From assembly GCA_026708645.1 (NCBI GenBank), contig JAPOUM010000017.1, positions 62,001 to 126,000 on the forward strand: a stretch of DNA of 64,000 nucleotides. Reading direction: 5' to 3'. The position numbers were made by a program, and so were the translations under genes. Within the stretch, counting starts at the first letter, position 1. Every line of letters begins with the position of its first letter. Positions 35,001-42,965 of this stretch are shown here, piece by piece. The stretch is from Acidimicrobiaceae bacterium (GTDB lineage Bacteria > Actinomycetota > Acidimicrobiia > Acidimicrobiales > Aldehydirespiratoraceae). The notes under the pieces were generated by a model. That model made no database searches. It was not told where the DNA came from and saw only the letters and a list, made by a program, of their open reading frames with translations.

Positions 35001-37393
35001 CGCATAACGCGGAGACGAGTTTCTGGGTCGGCATCGACAATCAGTCGATGACGCCACTCGCCCGTGTCTTCGGCAAGCTCATCAAGCCCTGGATAGTCGA
35101 TGTGCAACATTCCGCATTGTTCGAGATTCGGGAGGGTGACCCGCCAGCCCCGGCTTAGGTCCAGATAGAGCCGGTACTCGACCATCTCTGTGAGGGCCTT
35201 GAGTGCCAACGACCGGATACGGCCCTTAGCTGCCGGCTGAAGCGAATAGTCGCTTACGTGCAGGCCGAGTGCTTGCACTACTCGCGAAGCCAGCAAGTCG
35301 TGGCTCAACCCTTCCGCACCGGCGTCGCTGAGTGCCCGCCAGAGGGCAGCTCTCAACAAGGTGACGTTCACGAAGTCGTTCAGATGCCCCGCCTGAAGCG
35401 AGGCGTCTTGGCGGTTGTCCGTGAACGAAAGAAGTTTTCGTGCTGTGCGGGGCAGTTCGCTTACTTCTCGAAGCTGCCGGATCGTGGCCAGCGAGGTGAT
35501 TGTCGTCGCCGTGGAGCGGCCCTGAGAGTCGAGGGGAGCGAGCCGGCTGAAGTCGCCGCCTCTAGGGTTTGCGTGGGAGATCGCGCATCTCATACAGAGG
35601 CGGAAGGGCGCTGTGAGCCAGAACGCTGTGGTGGTCTGAGTCCCGTCCAAAGCTTCCGCGGGGTGCAGGGAACCGTCTGCGGCTACCTGCAGCGGGGCGG
35701 GTACATCGTTGCGCCGGGCGTCACGGAGCTGACCATCAGCGTTGAACCAGTCAGCAGGAAGGCGCTTGCGGATGCCTTCGCTGTCGAGAGGCCATGGCTG
35801 ATCCCACTGGGTGCTCGGCTCGGGAGCGATAAACAAGAAGCCAGGTTGAGCAGCAGTTGCCGTGCGTTCCCCCAAGTCGCGGGGAACAAGTTTTTTGCCT
35901 CGCTGGCTGCCCGTCGACGAAGTCTCGCGGGAAACGACGTAGTACTCCTGTCCGCAGGCACGACAGAACGCCAAGGGCAGGTATGCCCGGTGGCGTTCGT
36001 TGCGAACGAAGCGCTGAACCCGCATTGTTATGCTCCGGTCACATGGTGCCTCCGGGGTTGCGTGAACAGTGCCGCCCGCGCTGAGAAACTGATGGAGCCG
36101 AAAGGCGAAAACGGGATTGCCGGTTTTTGGATTTCTGATCTTGGTGCCAGCCAGCAGCCGTCTTCGTATAGCTTGCTCGCAGTCTTCACGCGGCGAGTCG
36201 GTCTCGGTTGCCAGTATTTCGGCGCCGCCCATGTCGCCCTCGACCGGGATTGGCTTGACGCGCACCATCACGCCGTCTTGCGTCTCCGATCCGAACACGG
36301 ACTCGATAAATGACGACAATGGATCACGACACATGGCGTTATAGTCCGAGGGCTCTTGAGTTTCACCGGTGACGCTGCGCTTTAAAGACTCCTTGAAGTT
36401 GGGGTGGATGGGCGGGTCGTCAGTGATGCGCTGCAATGTCTCGGTGATGACTTCGGAGGGCCGAACCTCGGTGCCGAACAGCTTCGAGGCGACCGTCGCC
36501 ACCTGCTTGCCGCGCTCGGAGTGGCTTCCCTCGGTGGAGAGAGTCGCCGAGGTGCCCACGCACTGAAGCTCAGAGGCGCCGCACGCTTCACGGATGCGGC
36601 GAACGAGCATCGCTACGTCGGCGCCCTGACGGCCTCGGTAGGTGTGGAGTTCGTCTAGCACCAGAAACCTCAGCGACTTCATAGCGTTCACCAGCTTGAC
36701 GTCGTTGTAGCGGGTGAGGATGAGTTCGGCCATCACGTAGTTGGTGAGCAGCACGTCGGGCGGATTGTCTCGTATCTTTTGCCGCTCTTGCTCGTCCTGC
36801 TGGCCGGTGAACACGGCGAAGGTCACGGGACGTGTGCTTTCCGGCCCTTCCTGCAGGTTGAGGTCTTCGCTCGAAGCAGTCCATGGCCCGTGGTCTAGAA
36901 ATTTGCTGAGCTCCTCGCACTGGCTGTTTGCCAGAGCGTTCATCGGGTAGAGCACCAGCGCCTTGATGCCCCGGCCTGAACCGGAACGCAGCACATGGTT
37001 GACGATCGGCACCATGTAGGCGAGGCTCTTGCCTGATCCGGTGCCGGTGGTGAGGACGTAGCTTCGGCCCTGAGCGGCTGCGTATATGGCCTTCACCTGA
37101 TGACGGTGAAGGGTCATCGGCTTGCCGTGGGGATCCTCTTCGGTCTTATCCTTGCGAAATATCTCAGCCGCGAGCGGGTGAAGGCGGCCGCTGCCCACTA
37201 GTTCGGCCACGCTGGCGCCCGGCTCGAAGGAGGGGTTGAGCCCGACCCGCGGCGCCGGCCACAGCAGCCCCCTGTCGTAAGCGTCGTTCACGGTGCTGCG
37301 GATTCGCTCATCGGCGATCTCGACGAAGCCTTCCGAGTAGCTCCGGTACTCCGAGATCAGCCGATCCCTGAGAGAGAATACATCAAATGGCAC
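32015..37393 (-). CDS. giant DEAD/DEAH helicase with DUF1998-type region and C-terminal Vsr/DUF559-like nuclease domain, first gene of defence operon
   Basis: The 1792-aa protein starts best at GTG 37393 (VPFDVFSLRDRLISEYRSY), with GGAG 7 nt upstream; a second GTG lies at 37399, and the further ORF upstream is antisense to pafA. Helicase motifs: TGTGSGKS (~113), LVLDELHTYRGRQGADVAML (~250), GTSATLST, SPTMELGVDIAELNVVNMRN and QRSGRAGR (~1048), the YprA/MrfA-like type. A four-Cys site (CEHC...CELC, ~1344-1366), EEGGAGVL (~1590) and CEGACYDCLMSY (~1637) mark the DUF1998-like part. Residues ~1690-1775 contain REFLKFLGEHSY, RPDFVYDD, VVYVDGLHHDYPE and RDAEQSAAMQNLGYRVIRFS, a PD-(D/E)xK/Vsr-like pattern. 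It probably combines the DrmA- and DrmB-like functions with a nuclease. Confidence 0.85.
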   Translation of the reverse strand: MPFDVFSLRDRLISEYRSYSEGFVEIADERIRSTVNDAYDRGLLWPAPRVGLNPSFEPGASVAELVGSGRLHPLAAEIFRKDKTEEDPHGKPMTLHRHQVKAIYAAAQGRSYVLTTGTGSGKSLAYMVPIVNHVLRSGSGRGIKALVLYPMNALANSQCEELSKFLDHGPWTASSEDLNLQEGPESTRPVTFAVFTGQQDEQERQKIRDNPPDVLLTNYVMAELILTRYNDVKLVNAMKSLRFLVLDELHTYRGRQGADVAMLVRRIREACGASELQCVGTSATLSTEGSHSERGKQVATVASKLFGTEVRPSEVITETLQRITDDPPIHPNFKESLKRSVTGETQEPSDYNAMCRDPLSSFIESVFGSETQDGVMVRVKPIPVEGDMGGAEILATETDSPREDCEQAIRRRLLAGTKIRNPKTGNPVFAFRLHQFLSAGGTVHATPEAPCDRSITMRVQRFVRNERHRAYLPLAFCRACGQEYYVVSRETSSTGSQRGKKLVPRDLGERTATAAQPGFLFIAPEPSTQWDQPWPLDSEGIRKRLPADWFNADGQLRDARRNDVPAPLQVAADGSLHPAEALDGTQTTTAFWLTAPFRLCMRCAISHANPRGGDFSRLAPLDSQGRSTATTITSLATIRQLREVSELPRTARKLLSFTDNRQDASLQAGHLNDFVNVTLLRAALWRALSDAGAEGLSHDLLASRVVQALGLHVSDYSLQPAAKGRIRSLALKALTEMVEYRLYLDLSRGWRVTLPNLEQCGMLHIDYPGLDELAEDTGEWRHRLIVDADPETRLRVMRALLETGRRDLGICVGVLDPGKWDPMEHRSEQHLVDQWSLAGELQTTSSLIATGMRSPDSRRHKIISITPRSGFGQFLNRADTFGHTEKLSLDERLAIIDDLVETLTRYGLLRHVETDGEIQTWQIPAAALVWKMGDGTPYHDPIRTPSASETGLTPNPYFVGLYTSIAAGLGTQSDHSNPVEDSGGNIEAREHTAQVAHEQRVEREHRFRDGNLPVLVCSPTMELGVDIAELNVVNMRNVPPTPANYAQRSGRAGRSGQAALVTTFCSSGSSHDQFFFRRQELMVSGEVEAPRLDLTNEELVRSHIHSVWLACSGLDLGSRMGDLLDLSSEGEEPSLKLLDQAADVLADRGIRKQAQRRAQGLLDDLSSELAAADWFTPSWLDDTMRAVPQRFEEALLRWRSLYAAAHRQAAEQGRIMLAHGHSKTERKLAEKLRREAEHQIELLRGDSGAGFNSDFYPYRYLASEGFLPGYSFPRLPLSAYVSRRDTLRGELIQRPRFLAVSEFGPHSIIYHEGSQYSSNRVQLAAADLDAAGDSASILKTSVKRCEHCGYMHQIDASSNPDLCELCSRRLPPATRNMFRMGNVATRRRERITSDEEQRQRMGYEILSAVCFSHRSGTASHVERCLAATTPDGSGVGVETPRLRLRYGDTATIWRINQGFRRSGDLAGQIGFVLDTATGYWVRDDSDELSDNAEAAPTSRRIERVIPYVTDTLNALLIEPVTGPQPEALLELHNSNAAENVPNTEMMASLQASLLKALQAVFRLESNEIAAEALPSRDDRRMLLIYEAEEGGAGVLKQLVDDPSLWSRVAAEALRICHIDPLTGSEDDADTGEDGACEGACYDCLMSYANQPDHSLLDRKLAVDFLAPFVEGAEFLADDHDTTLAEGAESGLEREFLKFLGEHSYRRPDRGQVFFEEARTRPDFVYDDACAVVYVDGLHHDYPERARRDAEQSAAMQNLGYRVIRFSHHDDWRRIVDDNPAVFGPGSRKDVNP

Positions 37394-37415
37394 AGGCACA
37401 CTCCGTCCGATTGGT

Positions 37416-37435
37416 TGCGAGGGGCCCCACTCGCA
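37416..37435. repeat. 6-bp inverted repeat upstream of the defence helicase
   Basis: TGCGAG and CTCGCA flank a GGGCCC-containing centre, 23 bp before the helicase start; a possible operator. Confidence 0.35.
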
Positions 37436-37475
37436 GGCTCGCTGCCTACTATCGCACAACCCTATGACATAGAGC

Positions 37476-37514
37476 GACTCGTCGGCAGTCAGCCCAAACG
37501 ACTGCCGACGAGTC
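37476..37514. promoter_or_regulatory. 15-bp perfect inverted repeat in the helicase/pafA divergent region
   Basis: GACTCGTCGGCAGTC (37476-37490) is perfectly repeated in inverse at 37500-37514 with a 9-nt centre. It lies 83 bp from the helicase start and 170 bp from pafA. Without a T-tract and between divergent genes it is more likely a protein-binding dyad or a hairpin in a leader than a terminator. Confidence 0.7.
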
Positions 37515-37612
37515 AAGAGAGCTGTGCAAGTCAGTTCTTGGTCATCGAGGCTCAGCGGTCTGTCCGGTGCCGCCGGGCTTGCTAATCGGCGCCCTGTAGT
37601 CCGATACCTACT

Positions 37613-37636
37613 GGGGGCTGGGGCTGGGGGGGGGGG
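37613..37636 (+). repeat. G-tract (G5-CT-G4-CT-G11), potential G-quadruplex
   Basis: Three G runs separated by CT dinucleotides, the last of 11 G, end 48 bp before pafA. Four-stranded folding of this strand is possible. The tract is just upstream of the pafA promoter region. Confidence 0.6.
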
Positions 37637-37672
37637 CTTGCACAGCAAATCCCTATTGATGCGTGGTGCGAC

Positions 37673-37678
37673 TACCGT
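37673..37678 (+). promoter_or_regulatory. -10-like TACCGT, 6 nt before ATG 37685 (pafA)
   Basis: TACCGT ends 6 nt before the pafA start codon and no Shine-Dalgarno is visible, suggesting a leaderless transcript. Confidence 0.4.
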
Positions 37679-37684
37679 GGCGGG

Positions 37685-39043
37685 ATGCAGCGGCGCATCT
37701 TCGGCATCGAGAACGAGTACGGCGTCACCTGCACTCTCCGCGGCCAGCGTCGCATGAGCCCCGACGAGGTGGCCCGCTACCTGTTCCGCAAAGTGGTGTC
37801 GTGGGGGCGCAGCAGCAACGTGTTCCTCGGCAACGGCTCGAGGCTGTATCTGGACGTGGGCAGCCATCCCGAATACGCCACACCGGAATGCGACTCGGCC
37901 CATGATCTGGTGGTTCACGACAAAGCCGGCGAGCGCATCGTCGAGCGTCTGCTGGGCGACGCCGAGGAGCGGCTCGCCGAGGAAGGCATTCGCGGCGACG
38001 TTTTCTTGTTCAAGAACAACACCGACTCGGCCGGCAACAGCTACGGCTGCCACGAGAACTACTTGACTAGCCGTCGCGACGACCTCAACGACTACGCCGA
38101 GGTGCTGATCCCGTTCTTGGTGAGCCGCCAAATATTCGCAGGCGCCGGCAAGGTGCTGCAGACCGCTCGAGGCGCCGTCTACTGCATCAGCCAGCGCGCC
38201 GAGCACATCTGGGAGGGCGTGTCCTCGGCGACCACCCGTTCGCGCCCCATCATCAACACACGCGACGAGCCCCACGCCGACGCCGAGCGCTTCCGGCGCC
38301 TGCATGTGATCGTCGGCGACTCCAACATGAGCGAGTACACCAATTTCTTGAAGGTCGGAACCTGCGCGTTGATGCTGCGCATGCTGGAGGACCCGCGGGT
38401 GGTGCTGCGCGACATGACCCTGGAGAACCCGATCAGAGCCATCCGCGAGATCAGCCACGACCCGCAATGTCGTCGGCGTGTGCGTCTCGCCACCGGACGG
38501 GAGGTAAGCGCTCTGGAGATCCAGTCGGAGTATCTCAACCGGGCGTTGCGCTACGCGGAGCATCACGACCTTTCGGACGAGGAGAAGAAGGCGCTCACGA
38601 TGTGGGAGTACTGTTTGACGGCCATCGAGCAGGATCCGCTGCAGCTGGACCGCGAGGTCGACTGGGTGATCAAACACAAGCTGGTCGAGGCTTACCGTCA
38701 GCGGCACGGATTGCAGTTGACCGACCCGCGGGTCGCGCTCGTCGATCTGCAGTACCACGACGTGAGCCAGAGCAGGGGCCTCTACTACTGCTTGCAGCAC
38801 CGCGGCATGGTGCAGACGCTAGTGACTGAAGCCGAGATACGTCACGCAGTGGAGAACCCGCCTGCCACCACCAGGGCGCGGCTGCGGGGCGAGTTCATCC
38901 GTCGGGCCAAGGAACGCAGACGGGACTACACGGTCGACTGGGTGCATCTCAAGCTGAACGACCAGTCGCAGCGCACCGTGCTGTGCAAGGATCCGTTCAA
39001 GTCGCACGATGAGCGCGTCGAGAAGCTGATCGCGTCTCTATGA
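37685..39043 (+). CDS. pafA: Pup-protein ligase PafA
   Basis: PafA joins the C-terminal Glu of Pup to substrate lysines using ATP. The 452-aa protein begins [18 protein letters not shown], has the catalytic-type Asp57 in [15 protein letters not shown], the ATP segment [20 protein letters not shown] and [20 protein letters not shown]. It lacks the Dop loop, separating it from dop at 19994. It is normally close to prcA; here a 14-kb accessory island lies between them. It is followed by pafB and pafC. Confidence 0.96.
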   Translation: MQRRIFGIENEYGVTCTLRGQRRMSPDEVARYLFRKVVSWGRSSNVFLGNGSRLYLDVGSHPEYATPECDSAHDLVVHDKAGERIVERLLGDAEERLAEEGIRGDVFLFKNNTDSAGNSYGCHENYLTSRRDDLNDYAEVLIPFLVSRQIFAGAGKVLQTARGAVYCISQRAEHIWEGVSSATTRSRPIINTRDEPHADAERFRRLHVIVGDSNMSEYTNFLKVGTCALMLRMLEDPRVVLRDMTLENPIRAIREISHDPQCRRRVRLATGREVSALEIQSEYLNRALRYAEHHDLSDEEKKALTMWEYCLTAIEQDPLQLDREVDWVIKHKLVEAYRQRHGLQLTDPRVALVDLQYHDVSQSRGLYYCLQHRGMVQTLVTEAEIRHAVENPPATTRARLRGEFIRRAKERRRDYTVDWVHLKLNDQSQRTVLCKDPFKSHDERVEKLIASL

Positions 39044-39153
39044 GCAAGCACTAGGCCGCAGATGGAGGGATTCGTGATGCAATTCCCGGCGAGGTTCCCG
39101 AGGCGTTCTCTGGCGTGGCTGCCAGTCAGGCGCGTGGGGCGTGTGACGCTGCG

Positions 39154-40116
39154 ATGGACAAGCTAGAGCGGCTTTTGAACCTCACCGCGGCGCTGCGCGA
39201 CTGCCAGCAGCCGCTGAGCGCGCGCGAGCTGCGCCGGCGCATGGCCGGGGCCTACTCCGAGGACGACGTGGCGTTCCGGCGGATGTTCGAGCGCGACAAG
39301 GCCGATCTGCGCGCCATCGGCGTGCCGATAGAGGTGACGACGCTGCACCGTTTCGATCCGCCCGTCGACGGTTATTCGATAGCAGATGCGGACTACACGA
39401 GCCGTGACCAGCGATTCGATCCTGACGAGCTGGCGGTGCTGCATCTGGCCACCAACCTGGTTCGTGTGGAGGGCGCCGGCGAAGGCTTGGCGCGGCTCGG
39501 CGGAGGATTCGGCGGTGCCGCCGATGGGCCCGGGTCCGGGCTCGAGCCTCAAGACGTGCCCGCAGCGGCGGCGCAGACGGTGGGGGAGTTGCCGTTCCAT
39601 CAGGCGCTGTCGAAGCTGGTGGCGGCAGCCATCAGACGTCGAGCAGTCTCGTTCGTTTACCGGGACGAGCAGCGACAGGTCGAGCCGTGGCGTCTGTCGT
39701 TTCATCGTGGGCGCTGGTACCTGGCGGGCTGGGATCGCCGGCAGTCCAGCGAGCGTTTGTACAGGGTGGACCGCATCAGCGGCGGAGTCGCCGATGCCGG
39801 CCCGGCCGCCCGGCCGGCGGGCACGGGACCGGACCTGCGGTCCCTGAAGCCGTGGGAGTACGGTGAAGGCGATCCCGTCGAGGCGCGCCTGCTCGTGGAC
39901 GCGGATCAGGCCGCTTGGGCCTGCCACCGTGCCGGGCGCCAAGGCGAGCGACAGCTCGACGGCTCGGTCGTGCTCACGCTGTCCGTTCGCGACAGTTCGG
40001 CTCTGCGAGCTTTCGTTCTGGAGTTTTTGGAGCACGCCGAGCTGCTCGAGCCTGAATGGCTCCGCACGGAGATCGCAGACTGGCTTGAGGCTCTAGTTGA
40101 GCCTGAGGCTCTTTGA
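39154..40116 (+). CDS. pafB: PafB, WYL-domain transcriptional regulator
   Basis: PafB pairs with PafC to activate DNA-damage genes in mycobacteria. The 320-aa protein begins MDKLERLLNLTAALRDCQQP with a helix-turn-helix (LSARELRRRMAGAYSEDDVAFRRMFERDK), followed by a WYL domain (KLVAAAIRRRAVSFVYRDEQ, SFHRGRWYLAGWDRR, LYRVDRIS). ATG 39154 fits the family start; an in-frame GTG at 39115 would add 13 unusual residues. It lies downstream of pafA in the conserved order. Confidence 0.9.
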   Translation: MDKLERLLNLTAALRDCQQPLSARELRRRMAGAYSEDDVAFRRMFERDKADLRAIGVPIEVTTLHRFDPPVDGYSIADADYTSRDQRFDPDELAVLHLATNLVRVEGAGEGLARLGGGFGGAADGPGSGLEPQDVPAAAAQTVGELPFHQALSKLVAAAIRRRAVSFVYRDEQRQVEPWRLSFHRGRWYLAGWDRRQSSERLYRVDRISGGVADAGPAARPAGTGPDLRSLKPWEYGEGDPVEARLLVDADQAAWACHRAGRQGERQLDGSVVLTLSVRDSSALRAFVLEFLEHAELLEPEWLRTEIADWLEALVEPEAL

Positions 40117-40155
40117 CCGGAGTGTCACGGGCGCCGATCCGACTGCTGCAGGGCC

Positions 40156-40183
40156 TTGAGGTGACGCAGGCGCCGATTAGGGT
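40156..40183 (+). promoter_or_regulatory. promoter of pafC: TTGAGG-16 bp-TAGGGT, 6 nt before GTG
   Basis: TTGAGG (40156-40161) and TAGGGT (40178-40183) with a 16-bp spacer end 6 nt before GTG 40190, indicating that pafC can be transcribed separately and leaderless. Confidence 0.5.
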
Positions 40184-40189
40184 TTCGGT

Positions 40190-41266
40190 GTGACCCCAGC
40201 GAACGGAGCAGAGCCTGCTCGGCTCACGGTGACCGAGCGCATGGCTCGGCTGCTGGGGGCCGTCCCCTGGGTCGTCGAGCAGGGAGGCGCACATCTGGAG
40301 GAGATCGCGGCGCGTTTCGCCTACCCCCAGGAGCAACTGCTCGAGGACCTGACGCAGCGGCTGTTCTTCGTGGGAGTCCACCCCTTCACTCCCGACACGC
40401 TGATCGAAGTCGAGATCACAGACGGGATCGTCGACATCCGTTACGCCGACTGGTTCTCCAAACCGATGAGGCTGAACGGCGAGGAGGCGACCAAGCTGCT
40501 GGCTGCGGGACGCACCGTGCTCGACATGTCGCGAGAAGCCTCGCGAGGCGTGGCGCAAGGCCGGTCATCGGCCGACGCTGCCGACGGCGACAGCGACGAC
40601 GCGGCCGAGCCCCTGGTGCGGGCGCTCGCCAAGCTGGCGCTGTCGTTGGGCGTCGACGGATCCGACGACGCCCAAACCGCTGCAACGGTCTTCGACGCGA
40701 TCGACGTATGCCTGGGCCACGCCCCGAGCGACACGCTCAACAGCTTGCGAAGCGCGATCAGCCGGAGGAGAGCCGTGGACATCGACTACTACTCGCAGTC
40801 GCGCGACGCGATGACGCGGCGCACGGTCGACCCGGTGCGGCTGTTCAGCGACGAAGGCGTGTGGTATCTGTTCGGCTGGTGCCACCACGTCGAGGCCGAG
40901 CGGGTGTTTCGTGTGGAGCGGATACGCGATCTGGAAGTGCTGGACTCCGCCGCGACTGTCAAGCTGCCCGTCGCGGCAGCGCCCGCGGCGGTCTCGCTGG
41001 AGGATGTGGAAAGCACAGCCACGCTGCGGCTCAACCCTGAAGCGGCCTGGGCGGCGGACTACTACCCGGTGCGCCGGCGAACAGCGTCGGATGACGGCAG
41101 CGTCGAAGCGGTGTTCGCTGTCGCTGGTGAACCCTGGCTGGCGCGGCTGCTGTTGCAGCTCGGCAAAGACGCGGAGCTGATCGACTGCCATGAGGACATC
41201 CACGGAGATCTGCGGGCCCGGACCGCGGCCCGTGTGCTGTCCCGATACCGCCGACGACCGACGTGA
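40190..41266 (+). CDS. pafC: PafC, WYL-domain transcriptional regulator
   Basis: This 358-aa partner of PafB has an N-terminal winged-helix region (LTVTERMARLLGAVPWVVEQ, then EEIAARFAYPQEQLLEDL) and a WYL domain (LRSAISRRRAVDIDYYSQSR, GVWYLFGWCHHVEAERVFRV, ERIRDLEVL). PafBC senses DNA damage, probably through a WYL-bound ligand (single-stranded DNA is the published candidate in mycobacteria). The stop overlaps the lepB GTG (GTGA). Confidence 0.9.
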   Translation: MTPANGAEPARLTVTERMARLLGAVPWVVEQGGAHLEEIAARFAYPQEQLLEDLTQRLFFVGVHPFTPDTLIEVEITDGIVDIRYADWFSKPMRLNGEEATKLLAAGRTVLDMSREASRGVAQGRSSADAADGDSDDAAEPLVRALAKLALSLGVDGSDDAQTAATVFDAIDVCLGHAPSDTLNSLRSAISRRRAVDIDYYSQSRDAMTRRTVDPVRLFSDEGVWYLFGWCHHVEAERVFRVERIRDLEVLDSAATVKLPVAAAPAAVSLEDVESTATLRLNPEAAWAADYYPVRRRTASDDGSVEAVFAVAGEPWLARLLLQLGKDAELIDCHEDIHGDLRARTAARVLSRYRRRPT

Positions 41267-42021
41267 CGGCAGCGGCGCAGACCGACGGAGGCGGCGAGGC
41301 GCCGGCCGCGTCCGAGCCGTCCGGCAGTCCTCGAAGCGACGCTCCCGACGACCGCCGCGACGGCGACGCGGCACTGCACGAGCGCCGAGACGCGCCGGCC
41401 GCGTCCGAGCCGTCCGGCGACGACGGGGCTGAGCGGGCTGAGAACGGCGAGCCTTCCGCCCGCCGGCGCCGGAGGGTCCCGGCGGCTGTCGAATGGCTGC
41501 TGACCCTGGGCTGCGCGCTGGTGCTGGCGCTTCTGCTCAGAGCCTTCCTGGTGGAGGTGTTCGTGATCCCGTCGGGCTCTATGGCGCCCACCTTGACCGA
41601 CGGCAACCGGGTGGCCGTCTACAAACTGGGCTACCGGCTCCACGACGTGAACCGCGGCGACGTGGTGGTCTTCAAGAGCCCCGGCGCGGGCGCCGAGGCC
41701 AACGACCTGATCAAACGGGTGGTGGCCCTCGGCGGAGAGACCTTCGAGATCAGCGACGGCGCGGTTCGCATCGACGGCGAGCCTCTGGATGAGCCCTACC
41801 TGCGCGCCGGCGAGCCGACCCTCCCCAAGCTGCCCATCCCCGGCTGCATCAACGAAGCCGACACGCGACTCTGCGCGGTCCCCGAAGGCAAAGTCCTTGT
41901 TCTCGGCGACAGCCGCGAGGGCAGCCGCGACAGTCGCTTCTTCGGGCCGGTCGACGTCGACGACATCGTGGGTCGGGCCGTCGTGAAGATATGGCCGCCC
42001 AACGATTTAGGAGGCCTCTGA
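41263..42021 (+). CDS. lepB: signal peptidase I
   Basis: This enzyme cleaves signal peptides of exported proteins. The 252-aa protein has a ~70-residue charged cytoplasmic N-terminus with a duplicated APAASEPSG segment (27-bp DNA repeat, 41299-41325 and 41392-41418), one membrane helix (WLLTLGCALVLALLLRAFLV), the nucleophile Ser106 in IPSGSMAPTL, the general base Lys151 in DLIKRVVALGGE, and box E VLGDSREGSRDSRFFGP. GTG 41263 overlaps the pafC stop. It sits near the tat genes, all of which serve export. Confidence 0.94.
   Translation: MTAAAQTDGGGEAPAASEPSGSPRSDAPDDRRDGDAALHERRDAPAASEPSGDDGAERAENGEPSARRRRRVPAAVEWLLTLGCALVLALLLRAFLVEVFVIPSGSMAPTLTDGNRVAVYKLGYRLHDVNRGDVVVFKSPGAGAEANDLIKRVVALGGETFEISDGAVRIDGEPLDEPYLRAGEPTLPKLPIPGCINEADTRLCAVPEGKVLVLGDSREGSRDSRFFGPVDVDDIVGRAVVKIWPPNDLGGL
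41299..41418 (+). repeat. 27-bp direct repeat within lepB
   Basis: Identical 27-bp copies at 41299-41325 and 41392-41418 are 93 bp (31 codons) apart and stay in frame, duplicating APAASEPSG in the disordered N-terminus. Confidence 0.85.
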
Positions 42022-42200
42022 AACCGTCGGAGGCTTTTGCAGCGTTGGAGGCGCCTCAGCCCCGACGGCGGGGGCCAGTCCTGCCGGAAGCTCTCAGACT
42101 CGTCCGGGCGGGCCGCTCCGGCGCGCGTCGCCAGGGTCAGGGCCTACTCCACCTCCGCTAGAACTGATTTTTTGTTGAGCGGGACGGGGTTCGAACGCGA

Positions 42201-42206
42201 GATACT
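42201..42206 (+). promoter_or_regulatory. -10-like GATACT, 6 nt before GTG 42213
   Basis: GATACT precedes the phosphodiesterase GTG by 6 nt, with a TTGAGC element about 20 bp further upstream (42175); a plausible leaderless start. Confidence 0.35.
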
Positions 42207-42212
42207 GGTGCT

Positions 42213-42965
42213 GTGGTTACCCGGCTGCCGGCCCTTTGCGCGCCGCCTATCGGCTTCGCTCATCGCGGGGGGCGGGCGCATGCCCGAGAGAACACGCTCG
42301 AGGCGTTCTCGCTGGCTCACGAGATGGGCGCCACCGGCATCGAAACCGACGCACGGGTCACAGCTGACGGTGTGGTGGTACTGCACCATGACGGGTTTGT
42401 CGGGACACTGCCGAGCGCCGCAGTTCGCAGGATCGTCGGCCGCCGGATCGCGGGTTCGCCCCGGTCGCGGCTGCCGGCCCATGTCCCCAGTCTCGACGAG
42501 TACTACCGGCGCTGCGGGACTGATCTGCCGCTGAGTGTGGACATCAAAGACGATGAAGCCTTCGGCGGGGTGATCGAGTCGGCCCGCAAACATCGAGCGT
42601 CCGACCGTCTGTGGATATGTCATGGCAGCGTCGAGACCTTGGCCGCATGGCGGTCCGCGGCGGCTGAGGCGCTTCTGGTTCATTCGACGCGGTTGGATCG
42701 ACTGCCGCAGGGCCCCGAGCGGCATGCCGCTGATCTGGCGGCAGCGGGCATCGATGCTGTGAACCTGCATCGTGCGGACTGGAACGGGGGTCTGACGACG
42801 CTGTATCACCGTTTCGGACTGTTCGCTTTGGGTTGGGACGCTCAGCAAGTCCATCAGATCGCTGATCTGGTGGACGCCGGCATCGATGCGGTCTACAGCG
42901 ATCACGTCGACAGGATCGCCGAGGCTCTGGCTCTCTTCTGGAGTGAAGACGAGCAGGTAGCGTGA
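42213..42965 (+). CDS. glycerophosphodiester phosphodiesterase
   Basis: This 250-aa GDPD-family TIM-barrel enzyme hydrolyses glycerophosphodiesters to glycerol-3-phosphate and an alcohol. Motifs: GFAHRGGRAHARENTLEAF with the catalytic HR, IETDARVTADGVVVLHHD (metal-binding E-x-D and His), LSVDIKDD, and the C-terminal AGIDAVYSDHVDRIAEAL. No signal peptide is present, so a cytoplasmic role in lipid turnover is inferred. GTG 42213 is supported by the -10 position. The stop overlaps the next gene (GTGA). Confidence 0.88.
   Translation: MVTRLPALCAPPIGFAHRGGRAHARENTLEAFSLAHEMGATGIETDARVTADGVVVLHHDGFVGTLPSAAVRRIVGRRIAGSPRSRLPAHVPSLDEYYRRCGTDLPLSVDIKDDEAFGGVIESARKHRASDRLWICHGSVETLAAWRSAAAEALLVHSTRLDRLPQGPERHAADLAAAGIDAVNLHRADWNGGLTTLYHRFGLFALGWDAQQVHQIADLVDAGIDAVYSDHVDRIAEALALFWSEDEQVA

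Noticed and set aside
37394..38800. N-terminal extension of the giant helicase ORF (about 470 residues)
   Set aside because: It is antisense to pafA, has no helicase-family sequence, and a good GTG with ribosome site exists at 37393.
42165..42175. T-run after lepB as a rho-independent terminator
   Set aside because: No stable hairpin immediately precedes the T-run.
42188..42196. GGTTCGAAC, resembling a tRNA T-loop
   Set aside because: Flanking bases do not form a T-stem and no acceptor, D or anticodon arm can be drawn.
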